A stretch of DNA of 64,000 bases from an uncultured Muribaculaceae bacterium (GTDB lineage Bacteria; Bacteroidota; Bacteroidia; Bacteroidales; Muribaculaceae). Location: positions 62,001 through 126,000 of the forward strand of contig CAJUIW010000006.1 of NCBI GenBank assembly GCA_910586895.1, written 5' to 3'. The position numbers were made by a program, and so were the translations under genes. The notes under the pieces were generated by a model. The model did no database searches, was not told where the DNA came from, and saw only the letters and a list, made by a program, of their open reading frames with translations. This document shows, one piece after another, positions 9,295 to 18,354 of the stretch; within the stretch, counting starts at the first letter, position 1, and the number at the start of each line of letters is the position of its first letter.

Positions 9295-10119
9295 ATGAGA
9301 TTCAACAGCAACAACATATACAGCCTGCTTACGGTATGCCTCCTGAGCCTGTCTGCTTTAGCGGCATCAGCCGCTTCAGGCAACAGCAACGATGTGATGC
9401 GTACCACCAAACAGGAACGCAACTATATAAACGAGGGTAACAAACTGTACCACCAGCAGCGGTTTGCCGAGGCGGAGGTCCTATATCGTAAAGCCCTGTC
9501 AGCTCAGCCGCTGTCAGAAGCCGCGGCCTATAATCTGGCCACAACTCTTATACGCCAGTCAGGTTCGGCGGACCCTAACAAAGGAAATAATCCGCTTCAG
9601 GAAGCTGAAGGCCTGCTACGCCAGATAGCGGAAAGCGGTAAGAATGCGTCGCTGATAGAACGTGCATGCTATAATCTGGGCAACCTGGCGTTCAATGCAC
9701 AGCAATATCAGGCCAGCATTGACATGTACAAAGGAGCGCTCCGCAAGAACCCTGATAACGACAAGGCCCGTGAGAACCTGCGTCTGGCACAGAAAAAGCT
9801 GCAGGAACAGCAGAACAACCAAAACCAGCAGAACCAGAATCAACAACAGAATCAGGACCAGGACAAAAAAGATCAGAACAAGGACCAAGATAAAAAGAAT
9901 CAGGACCAGAAAGACCAGAATCAGGACAAGCAACCTCAGCAACAGGATCAGAAGAAGAATCAGCAGCAGCCACCGCAGCAATCGGGCATAAGCGACGCCA
10001 ATGCTGAAAAGATTCTGAAAGCTATGGAAAATGAGGAAGCCGCAACACGCAAGCGCATTGAGGCTCAGCGTAAGAAAGGAGCTCAGCCCAACCGCAAGCA
10101 GCCGATAAAACCTTGGTAA
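9295..10119 (+). CDS. batC: TPR protein BatC with Gln/Asp/Lys-rich tail
   Basis: Secreted or periplasmic 274-residue protein. It has a signal peptide (LLTVCLLSLSALAASAASG) and tetratricopeptide repeats over about 40-165 (EAEVLYRKALSAQP, ACYNLGNLAFNAQQYQASI, YKGALRKNPDNDKARENL). A strongly biased Q/N/D/K segment covers about 172-232, and the chain closes with a basic ...QPIKPW end. The biased segment produces long false open frames on the other strand. Length and composition of this segment vary between species. It is probably a scaffold for other Bat proteins. Confidence 0.92.
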   Translation: MRFNSNNIYSLLTVCLLSLSALAASAASGNSNDVMRTTKQERNYINEGNKLYHQQRFAEAEVLYRKALSAQPLSEAAAYNLATTLIRQSGSADPNKGNNPLQEAEGLLRQIAESGKNASLIERACYNLGNLAFNAQQYQASIDMYKGALRKNPDNDKARENLRLAQKKLQEQQNNQNQQNQNQQQNQDQDKKDQNKDQDKKNQDQKDQNQDKQPQQQDQKKNQQQPPQQSGISDANAEKILKAMENEEAATRKRIEAQRKKGAQPNRKQPIKPW

Positions 10120-10210
10120 GCAAACCTCGCTGTCCAGATTTTAGATTTTCACCCGCCGTCAACCACACTCCGCATACAAAGCGGTAACATATCCAGTTCA
10201 AGTCAGATTT

Positions 10211-12049
10211 ATGAAAGCATCAACATATAAAGCGTTATTGGCCATATTGCTGTTCGTCACAGCAATACCGGCCCTGAACGCACAGATTAGTTTCACAGTA
10301 AATGCTCCGGCCAAGGTGCCCGTAGGTGAGAAATTTGCCGTAACCTACCGTATCAAGAATGGTGAAGGTTCCGGGCTTAAAGTTCCGCAGATCAACGGAT
10401 GTACTCAGATTTTCGGGCCCGCAGTGTCGTCAAGCAGCAGCTTTACCGTCATGAACGGCCATACTGAGAAGCGCTCCGTTGTTGACTATACCTATACATA
10501 CCGTGCCGACAAAGAGGGCACATACACCATAGGTGAGGCATCCGTAACTGTTGATGGACGCCGATACACGACACGCCCCACACAGATTGTGATTGGACCG
10601 TCAAGAGGCGGTGCGTCATCATCGCAAGGGCAGCAGCCGTCAGGACGAGGAGCTGTTGACCTTGATGACATCACCACACAGTCGGCTGACCGCTCTGTAT
10701 CAGGCAACGATGTCATGGTACGCATTATACTGTCGAAGCCCACAGCATACGAACAGGAGGCGATAGAATGCACCATAAAGCTCTATACAAAATATTCTAT
10801 TGCGTCAATCTTCCCCACAAAACAACCGAGCTTTGACGGCTTCCTTATAGAGGAGATGGATATCCAGCCCTCCCTCAATGAGGTGGAAGTCCTGAATGGA
10901 CAGCGTTACATGACCGCGATGCTCAAAAAGTGCATAATATTCCCGCAGAAGTCAGGCAAACTGACTATTAACTCGGGCAATTATGACATGAGCGTGGTGC
11001 AATATGACAATGTCAACATGGGCCTCTTCCAGGTACAGACACCGCAGGAACGCAAAATAAAAGTAAGCTCCAATTCCGCATCAATCGATATCAAACCGCT
11101 TCCCACACCTCAGCCTGAAGGGTTCACAGGTGCCGTAGGACAGTTCACGATTGACAGCCGCCTGCTTGGCAACTCTTTCCGCACCAACGACCCTGCCACA
11201 CTGATATATACCATCAGCGGCACAGGTAATATCAAATATGTCAAGGAACCGGTGATTGACTTCCCCTCCGAATTCGAGCAGTACACTCCGAAATCGGATA
11301 TCGACGCAGCTGTGAGAGGCTCCAATGTGACCGGTAAGATGACTATCGAATACACATTCGTGCCGCAGGCAATAGGCGACTTCACAATCGGCAGCGACAA
11401 GTTTGTATACTTTGACATCAATAAGAAAGAATATGTCACCCTCACCACTCCTACCTATAATATAAAGGTGGCAAAGGGAACATCCCAACCTTCGGCATCG
11501 AAGAAAAATGTAGAGCAGAAGAATACGGACATTCTCCATATATTTACAGGCGACAAAGCCCCGTCAAAGAACCACATCCAGACTGTAGCCGAATGGTGGT
11601 ACTGGATGCTCTACCTACTCGTTATCCTCTCCGTGGTAACCCTGCTGGCAGTGAACCGCCGCAACATCCGCCGCTCCGCCGATATAAAAGGCATGCGCAT
11701 AGCCCGCGCCAACAAGGTGGCACGCAAGCGCCTCAAGCTGGCCAAGGACTACATGACACGTAAGGAAAATGAGAAATTCTATGAAGAGATGCTCCGTGCC
11801 GTTTGGGGATACCTGAGTGACAAGCTGCTGATACCGGCATCGCAACTATCGCGTGACAATGTCGCAGCCGAGCTTGCCAAATACGGCGCTCCTGAGAATA
11901 CGATAACAGATATTATCGAGGTTCTTGATGAATGTGAAATGGCCCGCTACACACCGTCGGCCACAAGCGAACAGGCTGAACGCATCTACACAAAGGCTGC
12001 CGAATCAATCAACAGCCTTGAAAATACCAAGCGTGCCAAACAATCTTAA
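10211..12049 (+). CDS. batD: BatD, oxygen-tolerance protein
   Basis: 612-residue BatD. A signal peptide (LLAILLFVTAIPALNAQ) is followed by several immunoglobulin-like beta domains across about 25-430 and a helix near 464-484 (WWYWMLYLLVILSVVTLLAV). The basic cytoplasmic tail is helical (KVARKRLKLAKDYM, YEEMLRAVWGYLSDKL). Most of the protein is periplasmic. The 91-base gap before it holds no clear promoter, so it is probably co-transcribed with batC. Confidence 0.92.
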   Translation: MKASTYKALLAILLFVTAIPALNAQISFTVNAPAKVPVGEKFAVTYRIKNGEGSGLKVPQINGCTQIFGPAVSSSSSFTVMNGHTEKRSVVDYTYTYRADKEGTYTIGEASVTVDGRRYTTRPTQIVIGPSRGGASSSQGQQPSGRGAVDLDDITTQSADRSVSGNDVMVRIILSKPTAYEQEAIECTIKLYTKYSIASIFPTKQPSFDGFLIEEMDIQPSLNEVEVLNGQRYMTAMLKKCIIFPQKSGKLTINSGNYDMSVVQYDNVNMGLFQVQTPQERKIKVSSNSASIDIKPLPTPQPEGFTGAVGQFTIDSRLLGNSFRTNDPATLIYTISGTGNIKYVKEPVIDFPSEFEQYTPKSDIDAAVRGSNVTGKMTIEYTFVPQAIGDFTIGSDKFVYFDINKKEYVTLTTPTYNIKVAKGTSQPSASKKNVEQKNTDILHIFTGDKAPSKNHIQTVAEWWYWMLYLLVILSVVTLLAVNRRNIRRSADIKGMRIARANKVARKRLKLAKDYMTRKENEKFYEEMLRAVWGYLSDKLLIPASQLSRDNVAAELAKYGAPENTITDIIEVLDECEMARYTPSATSEQAERIYTKAAESINSLENTKRAKQS

Positions 12050-12072
12050 ACCACTGTAAAAATCACCACGAA

Positions 12073-12855
12073 ATGAAAAAACATATCATCTCGTTCATCA
12101 TAGCATTAGCCACAGCTGTCACCACATGGGGCACTACCCTGGACCAGCAGGCTGACTCCGCATATTCAGCTGACAAGTTTCAGGATGCCGTAGAGCTGTA
12201 CAATCAGGCCATAAATGAATATGGCTCTTCATCAAAGCTGTACTACAATCTCGGAAACGCATATTACCGTTGCGGTAATCTCGGGCAGGCAGTACTGAAC
12301 TACGAGCGTGCCCTCCGGCTTGACCCGACCGACAACAATACCCGCGCCAATCTTGAATTCGTTAATTCAAAGCTGATCGACAAGCCCGGCGAGCGCGGCA
12401 CATTTCTCGAAAATGCATTTGACAGCATGGCCACTTCAATGACCTCCAACGGATGGGCATGGCTGGCTTTCATCCTATTTGTCCTGTTTGCGGCAAGCGT
12501 GGTGCTGTACTTATTCTCATCGGCAGTGAATCTGCGCAAACTTGGATTCTTCGGTGGTGGCGTGCTCTTTGTGCTGTCAGTTATGGCTATCATTGTGGCA
12601 ATCAGAGCCAAATCCATAGCCACATCCACTGATTATGCCATCATAACCTCACCATCCACCATACTGAGCACCACTCCGCGTGCTCCAAAGAACCGAAACG
12701 AAGAAGCGATGCTTCTGCACGCCGGAACAAAGCTCCACATCCTGGACAGCATCACCTCACGCACCGACAGCCTTAACATGACATGGTACGACGTTGAAGT
12801 TGACAACGAACATCGTGCATGGATTTCATCGGCTGATGTTGAAAAGGTTAACTGA
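12073..12855 (+). CDS. batE: BatE: TPR plus SH3-like domain membrane protein
   Basis: 260-residue last gene of the operon. It has a signal peptide, TPR repeats (DAVELYNQAINEYG; YYNLGNAYYRCGNLGQAVLNYERALRLDP; about 28-105), two membrane helices (about 131-152 and 160-178), and a C-terminal bacterial SH3-like fold ending WYDVEVDNEHRAWISSADVE. The SH3 part may contact cell wall or another Bat subunit. No hairpin terminator was seen downstream, although the region is very AT rich. Confidence 0.92.
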   Translation: MKKHIISFIIALATAVTTWGTTLDQQADSAYSADKFQDAVELYNQAINEYGSSSKLYYNLGNAYYRCGNLGQAVLNYERALRLDPTDNNTRANLEFVNSKLIDKPGERGTFLENAFDSMATSMTSNGWAWLAFILFVLFAASVVLYLFSSAVNLRKLGFFGGGVLFVLSVMAIIVAIRAKSIATSTDYAIITSPSTILSTTPRAPKNRNEEAMLLHAGTKLHILDSITSRTDSLNMTWYDVEVDNEHRAWISSADVEKVN

Positions 12856-13010
12856 TAATACCGGCTTGATAACAAATAAGCGTATAATGAAAAATCAAAA
12901 AAAATATCTTCTTTTTTACACATTTCATTAGTTTTATTTGTTTTTTAATTAAAAACGCTTTATTTTTATTCCCATAAAACAGATTTACTAATCCATAAAT
13001 TTTAAAAACC

Positions 13011-13268
13011 ATGGCTAAAACTATCTCATTCAATGAGCTCCGCCGTCTGAAAGACAGTCTGCCCGATGGCGCAACACATCAGATTGCTGATAAACTCAAT
13101 ATAACCGTTCAGACAGTACGCAACTATTTTGGCGGCAGCAACTACGAATTCGGTAAAAACTGCGGTGTGCACATCGAACCCGGACCTGACGGAGGTATTG
13201 TGGTTCTTGACGACACTACCATCTATGATATGGCAGTTGAGATCCTGAAAGCTCAGAAAGCAGAGTAA
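13011..13268 (+). CDS. Small helix-turn-helix DNA-binding protein
   Basis: An 85-residue protein with an apparent HTH: NELRRLKDSLPDGATHQIADKL then ITVQTVRNYFGG (recognition helix), followed by a short beta/acidic part (GGIVVLDDTTIYD) and a helix. Bacteroidota carry one or more highly similar small proteins of this type, usually labelled only DNA-binding. It stands alone after 155 bases of AT-rich DNA that contains T- and A-tracts and probably its promoter, though no clean TAnnTTTG was found there. The specific target is unknown. Confidence 0.8.
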   Translation: MAKTISFNELRRLKDSLPDGATHQIADKLNITVQTVRNYFGGSNYEFGKNCGVHIEPGPDGGIVVLDDTTIYDMAVEILKAQKAE

Positions 13269-13349
13269 TCAAGACCGCACACAATCAAATACCAACTACT
13301 CATTCCCCTCTCTCTATTTTTTTCTGCTGCTTAGCCACCCTCCCAGATT

Positions 13350-14468
13350 ATGACAGCCGACCAGGACCGCTTGATAACCGTGGCCATACACACCTATGAC
13401 CATGCAATAAAACTTAAGAACATTTTAGCCGGTCAAGGAATCGAGGCTCGGCTCCAGAACATCAATCTTGATCATCCGGTTGTGGCAGCCGGCATGCGTG
13501 TACGAATAAAGGAATCCGATTTGCCTGCAGCACTGCGGATAATAGAAAATCCGGAGATATTCACACGCCATTCATCGGAGTGCGTCGAATCAGACACACT
13601 GCTTGTCCCCATAGACTTTTCCGATTACTCGCTTCAGGCATGCCGCATGGCCTTTGCCATAGCTTCCGTGCATAAGCTATCCATAGTATTGCTCCACTCG
13701 TTTACTGATCCCACATATGCAAATATGATGCAGATGAGTGACGTGCTTACCTACGACGTAGCCAACTCGGAGTCAAGCCAAATGTTTACTTCGGAAGCCG
13801 AACGGCTTATGACACGCTTCACATCTCACCTTCGTGAACTGATAAAGACAGGAGAACTACCTCCGGTAAAATTCAGCACCATAGTAAGCGAAGGGCTGCC
13901 GGAAGAGGTAATAAACTCATACGCCAAGGAGCACTGCCCTAACCTGATAGTAATGGGCACACGCGGTGCCGACCAGAAAGAACGTGAGCTTGTAGGAAGT
14001 GTCACGGCAGAAGTTCTCGACACATGCCGTTTCCCCGTATTCACAGTTCCGGAGGGTGTACGCATAAGCAAAATGTCCGATATAAAAAGAATACTGCTCT
14101 TCTGCGATGTCGATCAGGAGGATATGCTCGTATTCCAACGTCTGACAGCCATTCTGCCCGGATGCTCACCGCTTGTCACTCTGGTCAATATCCCGTCAAA
14201 GAAACAGAACATCGACCAGATGAACAGCTCGCTGCTACGGCTGAAGAAATATTTCGAAGAGCATTACCCCAACCTGACATTCGATACCGGCAAGCTTACT
14301 ACAGGAAATGTCGAGGAGGATTACAACAGGCTTACCGAACTTCAGCACATCGACCTGATTGCAGTACCGAACAAGAAAAAGAGTGTGTTTGCCCGGCTAT
14401 TCAATCCGGGCCTTGCCCACCGTCTGCTTTTCCGTACGGACTGCCCTATGATGGTAATCCCGGTGTGA
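13350..14468 (+). CDS. Universal stress protein with N-terminal DUF2007-like segment and two Usp domains
   Basis: 372 residues. The first 70 (VAIHTYDHAIKLKNILAGQG...RVRIKESDLPAAL) resemble the DUF2007 'putative signal transducing' fold. Two UspA-type alpha/beta domains follow. The first carries the ATP-binding motif GTRGADQKERELVGS (G-2x-G-9x-G/S, about 211-225); the second lacks this motif, so probably only one site binds nucleotide. Cytoplasmic; known Usp proteins respond to starvation or oxidative stress. The gene stands alone, and its stop is 8 bases from the convergent murA stop. Confidence 0.85.
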   Translation: MTADQDRLITVAIHTYDHAIKLKNILAGQGIEARLQNINLDHPVVAAGMRVRIKESDLPAALRIIENPEIFTRHSSECVESDTLLVPIDFSDYSLQACRMAFAIASVHKLSIVLLHSFTDPTYANMMQMSDVLTYDVANSESSQMFTSEAERLMTRFTSHLRELIKTGELPPVKFSTIVSEGLPEEVINSYAKEHCPNLIVMGTRGADQKERELVGSVTAEVLDTCRFPVFTVPEGVRISKMSDIKRILLFCDVDQEDMLVFQRLTAILPGCSPLVTLVNIPSKKQNIDQMNSSLLRLKKYFEEHYPNLTFDTGKLTTGNVEEDYNRLTELQHIDLIAVPNKKKSVFARLFNPGLAHRLLFRTDCPMMVIPV

Positions 14469-14476
14469 CTACCCGC

Positions 14477-15793
14477 CTAATCGCGGCGGGTAATGCATGC
14501 ACCTATCGAATTCAAGCGCTGATCGATCGCTTCATATCCACGGTCAATCTGACTTATATTACCAATCTCGCTGGTACCTTTGGCTGACATAGCTGCCAGA
14601 AGCATGGCTATGCCCGCACGTATATCAGGCGACAGCATTTTGTTGGCTCTAAGCGGCAATTTATGGTCAAGCCCTATCACCACGGCGCGATGCGGATCAC
14701 ACAGCATTATCTGCGCCCCCATATCAATAAGACGGTCAACAAAGAAGAGTCGGCTCTCAAACATTTTCTGATGAATCAGCACACTGCCACGGCACTGTGT
14801 GGCCACAACCAACATCACGCTGAGAAGGTCAGGAGTCAACCCGGGCCATGGGGCATCGGCTATATTCAGTATCGAGCCGTCAAGCGCAGTCTCTATTTCA
14901 TATGTATCCGATTCCGGGATAAAGATATCATCGCCCATACGCTCAATGGTTATACCAAGCCGACGGAACGAATCAGGAATAATACCCAGATTATCGTAGG
15001 ATACATTCTTAATCCGGAGCGAACTCTGTGTCAGTGCAGCCATACCTATAAAGCTGCCCACCTCTATCATATCGGGCAGAATTTCATGCTTTATGCCGTG
15101 GAGCTGTTCCGTACCGTGGATTGTGAGCAGATTGGATCCTAATCCGTCAATACGCAGTCCCATTCCGCACAGCATGCGGCACAGCTGCTGCACATAAGGC
15201 TCACATGCGGCATTATAGATAGTGGTTGATCCCTCGGCAAGAGCTGCGGCCATTATAATATTGGCCGTTCCGGTTACCGACGCCTCGTCAAGAAGCATAT
15301 AGCACCCTTGCAGCTTTCTATTGTCGGGGACTTCTAGCAGATACGCACATTTGTGGGAATCGTAGCTCATCTTAGCACCGAGGCGCTCAAGCCCCACGAT
15401 ATGTGTGTCTACCTTACGGCGTCCTATCTTATCACCTCCTGGCTTGGCAAAGTATGCCCGTCCGAACCGTGTCAGAAGAGGGCCTACCACAAGCACCGAG
15501 CCGCGCAGGGCAGCGCTACGTTTCACAAAATCGTCGCTATAGATATATTCCGTATTTATATCATCGGCCTTAAAGATATAATGCCCCTTGGCCGGGTGTG
15601 AAACCTTCACGCCCATACCCTTGATAAGCTCTATCAGATTATGTACATCCAGAATCTCAGGTACGTTCGTTATGGTCACTTCTTCCTTGGTAAGAAGTGT
15701 GGCACTTATTATCTGCAATGCTTCATTCTTAGCGCCCTGAGGGGTAATTTCACCATGCAGGCGATGTCCTCCTTCTATTATAAATGTGCTCAT
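14477..15793 (-). CDS. murA: UDP-N-acetylglucosamine 1-carboxyvinyltransferase with Asp in place of catalytic Cys
   Basis: Catalyses the first committed step of peptidoglycan synthesis: transfer of enolpyruvate from PEP to UDP-GlcNAc in the cytoplasm. 438 residues, normal length, two inside-out alpha/beta barrels. The active-site loop reads KPGGDKIGRR, with Asp at residue 121 where E. coli has Cys115 (PGGCTIGAR). That Cys is the residue alkylated by fosfomycin, and enzymes with Asp there are known to be active and resistant. Lys22 (AKNEAL) is present. The start is 18 bases downstream of murB, so the two form an operon for consecutive steps. Confidence 0.95.
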   Translation of the reverse strand: MSTFIIEGGHRLHGEITPQGAKNEALQIISATLLTKEEVTITNVPEILDVHNLIELIKGMGVKVSHPAKGHYIFKADDINTEYIYSDDFVKRSAALRGSVLVVGPLLTRFGRAYFAKPGGDKIGRRKVDTHIVGLERLGAKMSYDSHKCAYLLEVPDNRKLQGCYMLLDEASVTGTANIIMAAALAEGSTTIYNAACEPYVQQLCRMLCGMGLRIDGLGSNLLTIHGTEQLHGIKHEILPDMIEVGSFIGMAALTQSSLRIKNVSYDNLGIIPDSFRRLGITIERMGDDIFIPESDTYEIETALDGSILNIADAPWPGLTPDLLSVMLVVATQCRGSVLIHQKMFESRLFFVDRLIDMGAQIMLCDPHRAVVIGLDHKLPLRANKMLSPDIRAGIAMLLAAMSAKGTSEIGNISQIDRGYEAIDQRLNSIGACITRRD

Positions 15794-15811
15794 CAGCGAT
15801 TAAAATATTTT

Positions 15812-16837
15812 TCAGATATGATCTACTTCAGGTTCGAGTGTGATACCGTAGCGCTGATCAACCGCACGGCATATATCCTGCTCAAGCCCTATTATTTCAT
15901 CAGGTGTGGCTTGACCGTTGGCATTTACAATAACCAGCGGCTGCTTATGCCACACGGCAGCGTTCCCTTTGGTTTTGCCTTTGAAGCCGCACTGCTCTAT
16001 AAGCCATGCCGCAGGAATCTTCACGCCAGCTTCCACTTCATAATGAGGTACTCTGACTGACTCTCCGGCAATAAGGCACACCTTGTCATAAACTTCTCGC
16101 GACACCACAGGATTCTTAAAGAAACTTCCGGCACTACCCACCAACTCAGGAGCCGGCAGCTTCTCGTCGCGAATCCTGATAATGGCTTCTCTGACATCCA
16201 TCGGAGTAAGAGCCGAAACTTCTTTATCCTCAAGAGCCTGACGTATATTGCCATAATCCAGCTTCGGTCCGGAAGTGGCCGACAACAGTATGTTTATCGC
16301 TGTCACAACATAGCGGTATCTGTTCTCCGGAAGCTTGAACATAGACATTCTGTAGCCATAACCGCATTCAACTCTATCGATAGTACGGAAGCGATTCTCC
16401 TGAATGTCGTAGACCTCCACGGATTCTATCACATCCTTCACTTCCACTCCATAGGCTCCGATATTCTGCACGGCAGCCGCACCGGCATCACCGGGAATGG
16501 CCGATAGATTTTCTATCCCCCAAAGTCCTGCGGCAGCTGACATCTCTATGACTTTATCAAACGTCATGCCGGAGCCGACTCTCAGGCGGGTCATTCCATT
16601 ATCGCACGGCTCGGTTTCGACCGACAGGATGGATGAATGGATCAGAGTACCGTCATAATTGCCTGTAAAGAGCATATTGCTTCCGGCACCTATACACCGG
16701 AACCGATGCCGGTCAACAGATGCAAAAACCGACGGCAGATCAGACGGCTCGGTATAATCGATCCATTTTGAGCACTCCACATTCATGCCGAATGTATTGA
16801 ATGCGCGTATATTGAAGTCAGGTATCTCAGTTATCAT
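15812..16837 (-). CDS. murB: UDP-N-acetylenolpyruvoylglucosamine reductase
   Basis: FAD-dependent reductase that makes UDP-N-acetylmuramate from the MurA product. 341 residues with the FAD-binding core (CIGAGSNMLF, AIPGDAGAAAVQNIGAYG), the proton-donor Ser in SAGSFFKNP, and the C-terminal acidic LEPEVDHI carrying the catalytic Glu. Type I MurB by length. Its start shares a base with the stop of the upstream MBOAT gene, so translation is probably coupled. Having murB and murA consecutively is less usual than dcw-cluster placement. Confidence 0.95.
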   Translation of the reverse strand: MITEIPDFNIRAFNTFGMNVECSKWIDYTEPSDLPSVFASVDRHRFRCIGAGSNMLFTGNYDGTLIHSSILSVETEPCDNGMTRLRVGSGMTFDKVIEMSAAAGLWGIENLSAIPGDAGAAAVQNIGAYGVEVKDVIESVEVYDIQENRFRTIDRVECGYGYRMSMFKLPENRYRYVVTAINILLSATSGPKLDYGNIRQALEDKEVSALTPMDVREAIIRIRDEKLPAPELVGSAGSFFKNPVVSREVYDKVCLIAGESVRVPHYEVEAGVKIPAAWLIEQCGFKGKTKGNAAVWHKQPLVIVNANGQATPDEIIGLEQDICRAVDQRYGITLEPEVDHI

Positions 16838-18330
16838 CAGAATTGGAAGTAAATAAATGGTGTGACATCTTCAGTCATGAACTCTATCACCCACTGGACG
16901 GCAATGATAAATATAACAAGCTTCACCCACCATGGCGATTCGACAAACCACTCCTGGGCCTTATAATGCCAACACCTCGGCAGACAGTGAGCGCCAATTA
17001 TGAGTACCATCAATATGAACCATACGTAACGCACCTTTATGAACGGCACGAAGTAGGCCAGATCGAAGTTGGTGAAGATATTCTTTATTATCAGCCATGA
17101 ATCCTGAAGAGAATCAGCTCTGAAGAATACAAACAGAAGCGATACGTATACCATGGTTATGCTCCAGCTCACAGCCCTTACAAACCATGTATCAGGTATC
17201 TTTGACAGCCAGGGCTTACATAGCTTATGCACCGCAAGTCCCACACCATGCGCACCGCCCCAAAGTACAAATTTCCATGCCGCGCCATGCCAGAGTCCGC
17301 CTATAAGCATGGTAAGGAAGTTGTTCACATAAGTACGGATTGTACCCTTGCGGTTGCCGCCGAGCGGGATATACACATAGTCGCGCAGCCATGACGACAA
17401 CGATATGTGCCACTTGCGCCAGAATTCAGTAATGTTCTTTGACTTGTACGGGAAATCGAAATTGAGACTGAGCTTGAAGCCCATTATCAAGGCTATGCCT
17501 ATGGCCATGTCGGAATAGCCTGAGAAATCACAATATATCTGCATCACGTAGCCCACAAGCCCCATAAGCGACTCAAATCCGCTATAGCCCGTGGGCGACT
17601 GGAATATCAGATCATTGTACTGTGCGATATAGTCGGCAATGACAGCTTTCTTTATCAGTCCGATGATGACAAGCCACAGGCCGGCATACATCTCGGCGGA
17701 GGTGGCATGCTTGTTCTCCTTAAGCTGCGGAAGGAAATAATCGGCTCTGACTATAGGGCCTGCTACAAGCGCAGGGAAAAACGAAAGGAAGAACACATAT
17801 TCAAGCCATGACTCGGTGGGCTTTACCCGCTTCTTGTACACATCCACAATATAGCTTATGGACTGGAAAGTATAGAACGAGATACCTACCGGGAGTATTA
17901 TGTCAAGCGGTTGGAAATTGCCCTGAACCATAGCGTTCCAATTCCACATGAAGAAATTGGCATACTTGAAGAAGCCCAGAATGGAGAGCGATATGCAGAT
18001 GGAGCATATCAGACAGAGTTTCTTCTGCCAACTCTCGGGACACCTCACCAATAGCTGCGACAATATCCAGTCAAGCAGCGATGTACATACCAGAAGCAGG
18101 AAAAACATCTGGCTTGACTTATAGTAGAAGTACAGGCTGAATGCAACGACGAAGAGCATCATCTGTACCTTACGGTTTTTCAGAAGAGCGTAGACCGGCA
18201 GGAAAACAACAAACAGGGCCCAGAACAGGCCACTTGAGAACAGCATTGGATTCGAGGCCTCGTATTTCAGGATATTCCAAAGGTTATGCAATATCTGCTG
18301 GAAGTCAAGCGATGCCAAAGTATCTGTCAT
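16837..18330 (-). CDS. MBOAT-family membrane O-acyltransferase
   Basis: 497-residue polytopic inner-membrane protein of the AlgI/PatA/DltB family, which moves acyl groups across the membrane for O-acetylation of exported polymers. Characteristic stretches: YNWFMW-like hydrophobic start, DFSGYSDMAIGIA, NFDFPYKSKNITEFWRKWHISLS, and the catalytic His region MLIGGLWHGAAWKF. The neighbouring SGNH protein is the expected partner, as in AlgI/AlgJ or PatA/PatB. Its position directly upstream of murB and murA makes cell-wall acetylation a reasonable, unproven idea. Confidence 0.93.
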   Translation of the reverse strand: MTDTLASLDFQQILHNLWNILKYEASNPMLFSSGLFWALFVVFLPVYALLKNRKVQMMLFVVAFSLYFYYKSSQMFFLLLVCTSLLDWILSQLLVRCPESWQKKLCLICSICISLSILGFFKYANFFMWNWNAMVQGNFQPLDIILPVGISFYTFQSISYIVDVYKKRVKPTESWLEYVFFLSFFPALVAGPIVRADYFLPQLKENKHATSAEMYAGLWLVIIGLIKKAVIADYIAQYNDLIFQSPTGYSGFESLMGLVGYVMQIYCDFSGYSDMAIGIALIMGFKLSLNFDFPYKSKNITEFWRKWHISLSSWLRDYVYIPLGGNRKGTIRTYVNNFLTMLIGGLWHGAAWKFVLWGGAHGVGLAVHKLCKPWLSKIPDTWFVRAVSWSITMVYVSLLFVFFRADSLQDSWLIIKNIFTNFDLAYFVPFIKVRYVWFILMVLIIGAHCLPRCWHYKAQEWFVESPWWVKLVIFIIAVQWVIEFMTEDVTPFIYFQF

Positions 18331-18354
18331 ATACCGTAATTGCTATTGAAAGGA

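Noticed and set aside
9616..9981. Hydrophobic Leu/Val-rich minus-strand frame opposite batC
   Set aside because: It is the complement of the Gln/Asp/Lys repeat (CAG/GAC/AAG become CTG/GTC/CTT) and only looks like membrane helices.
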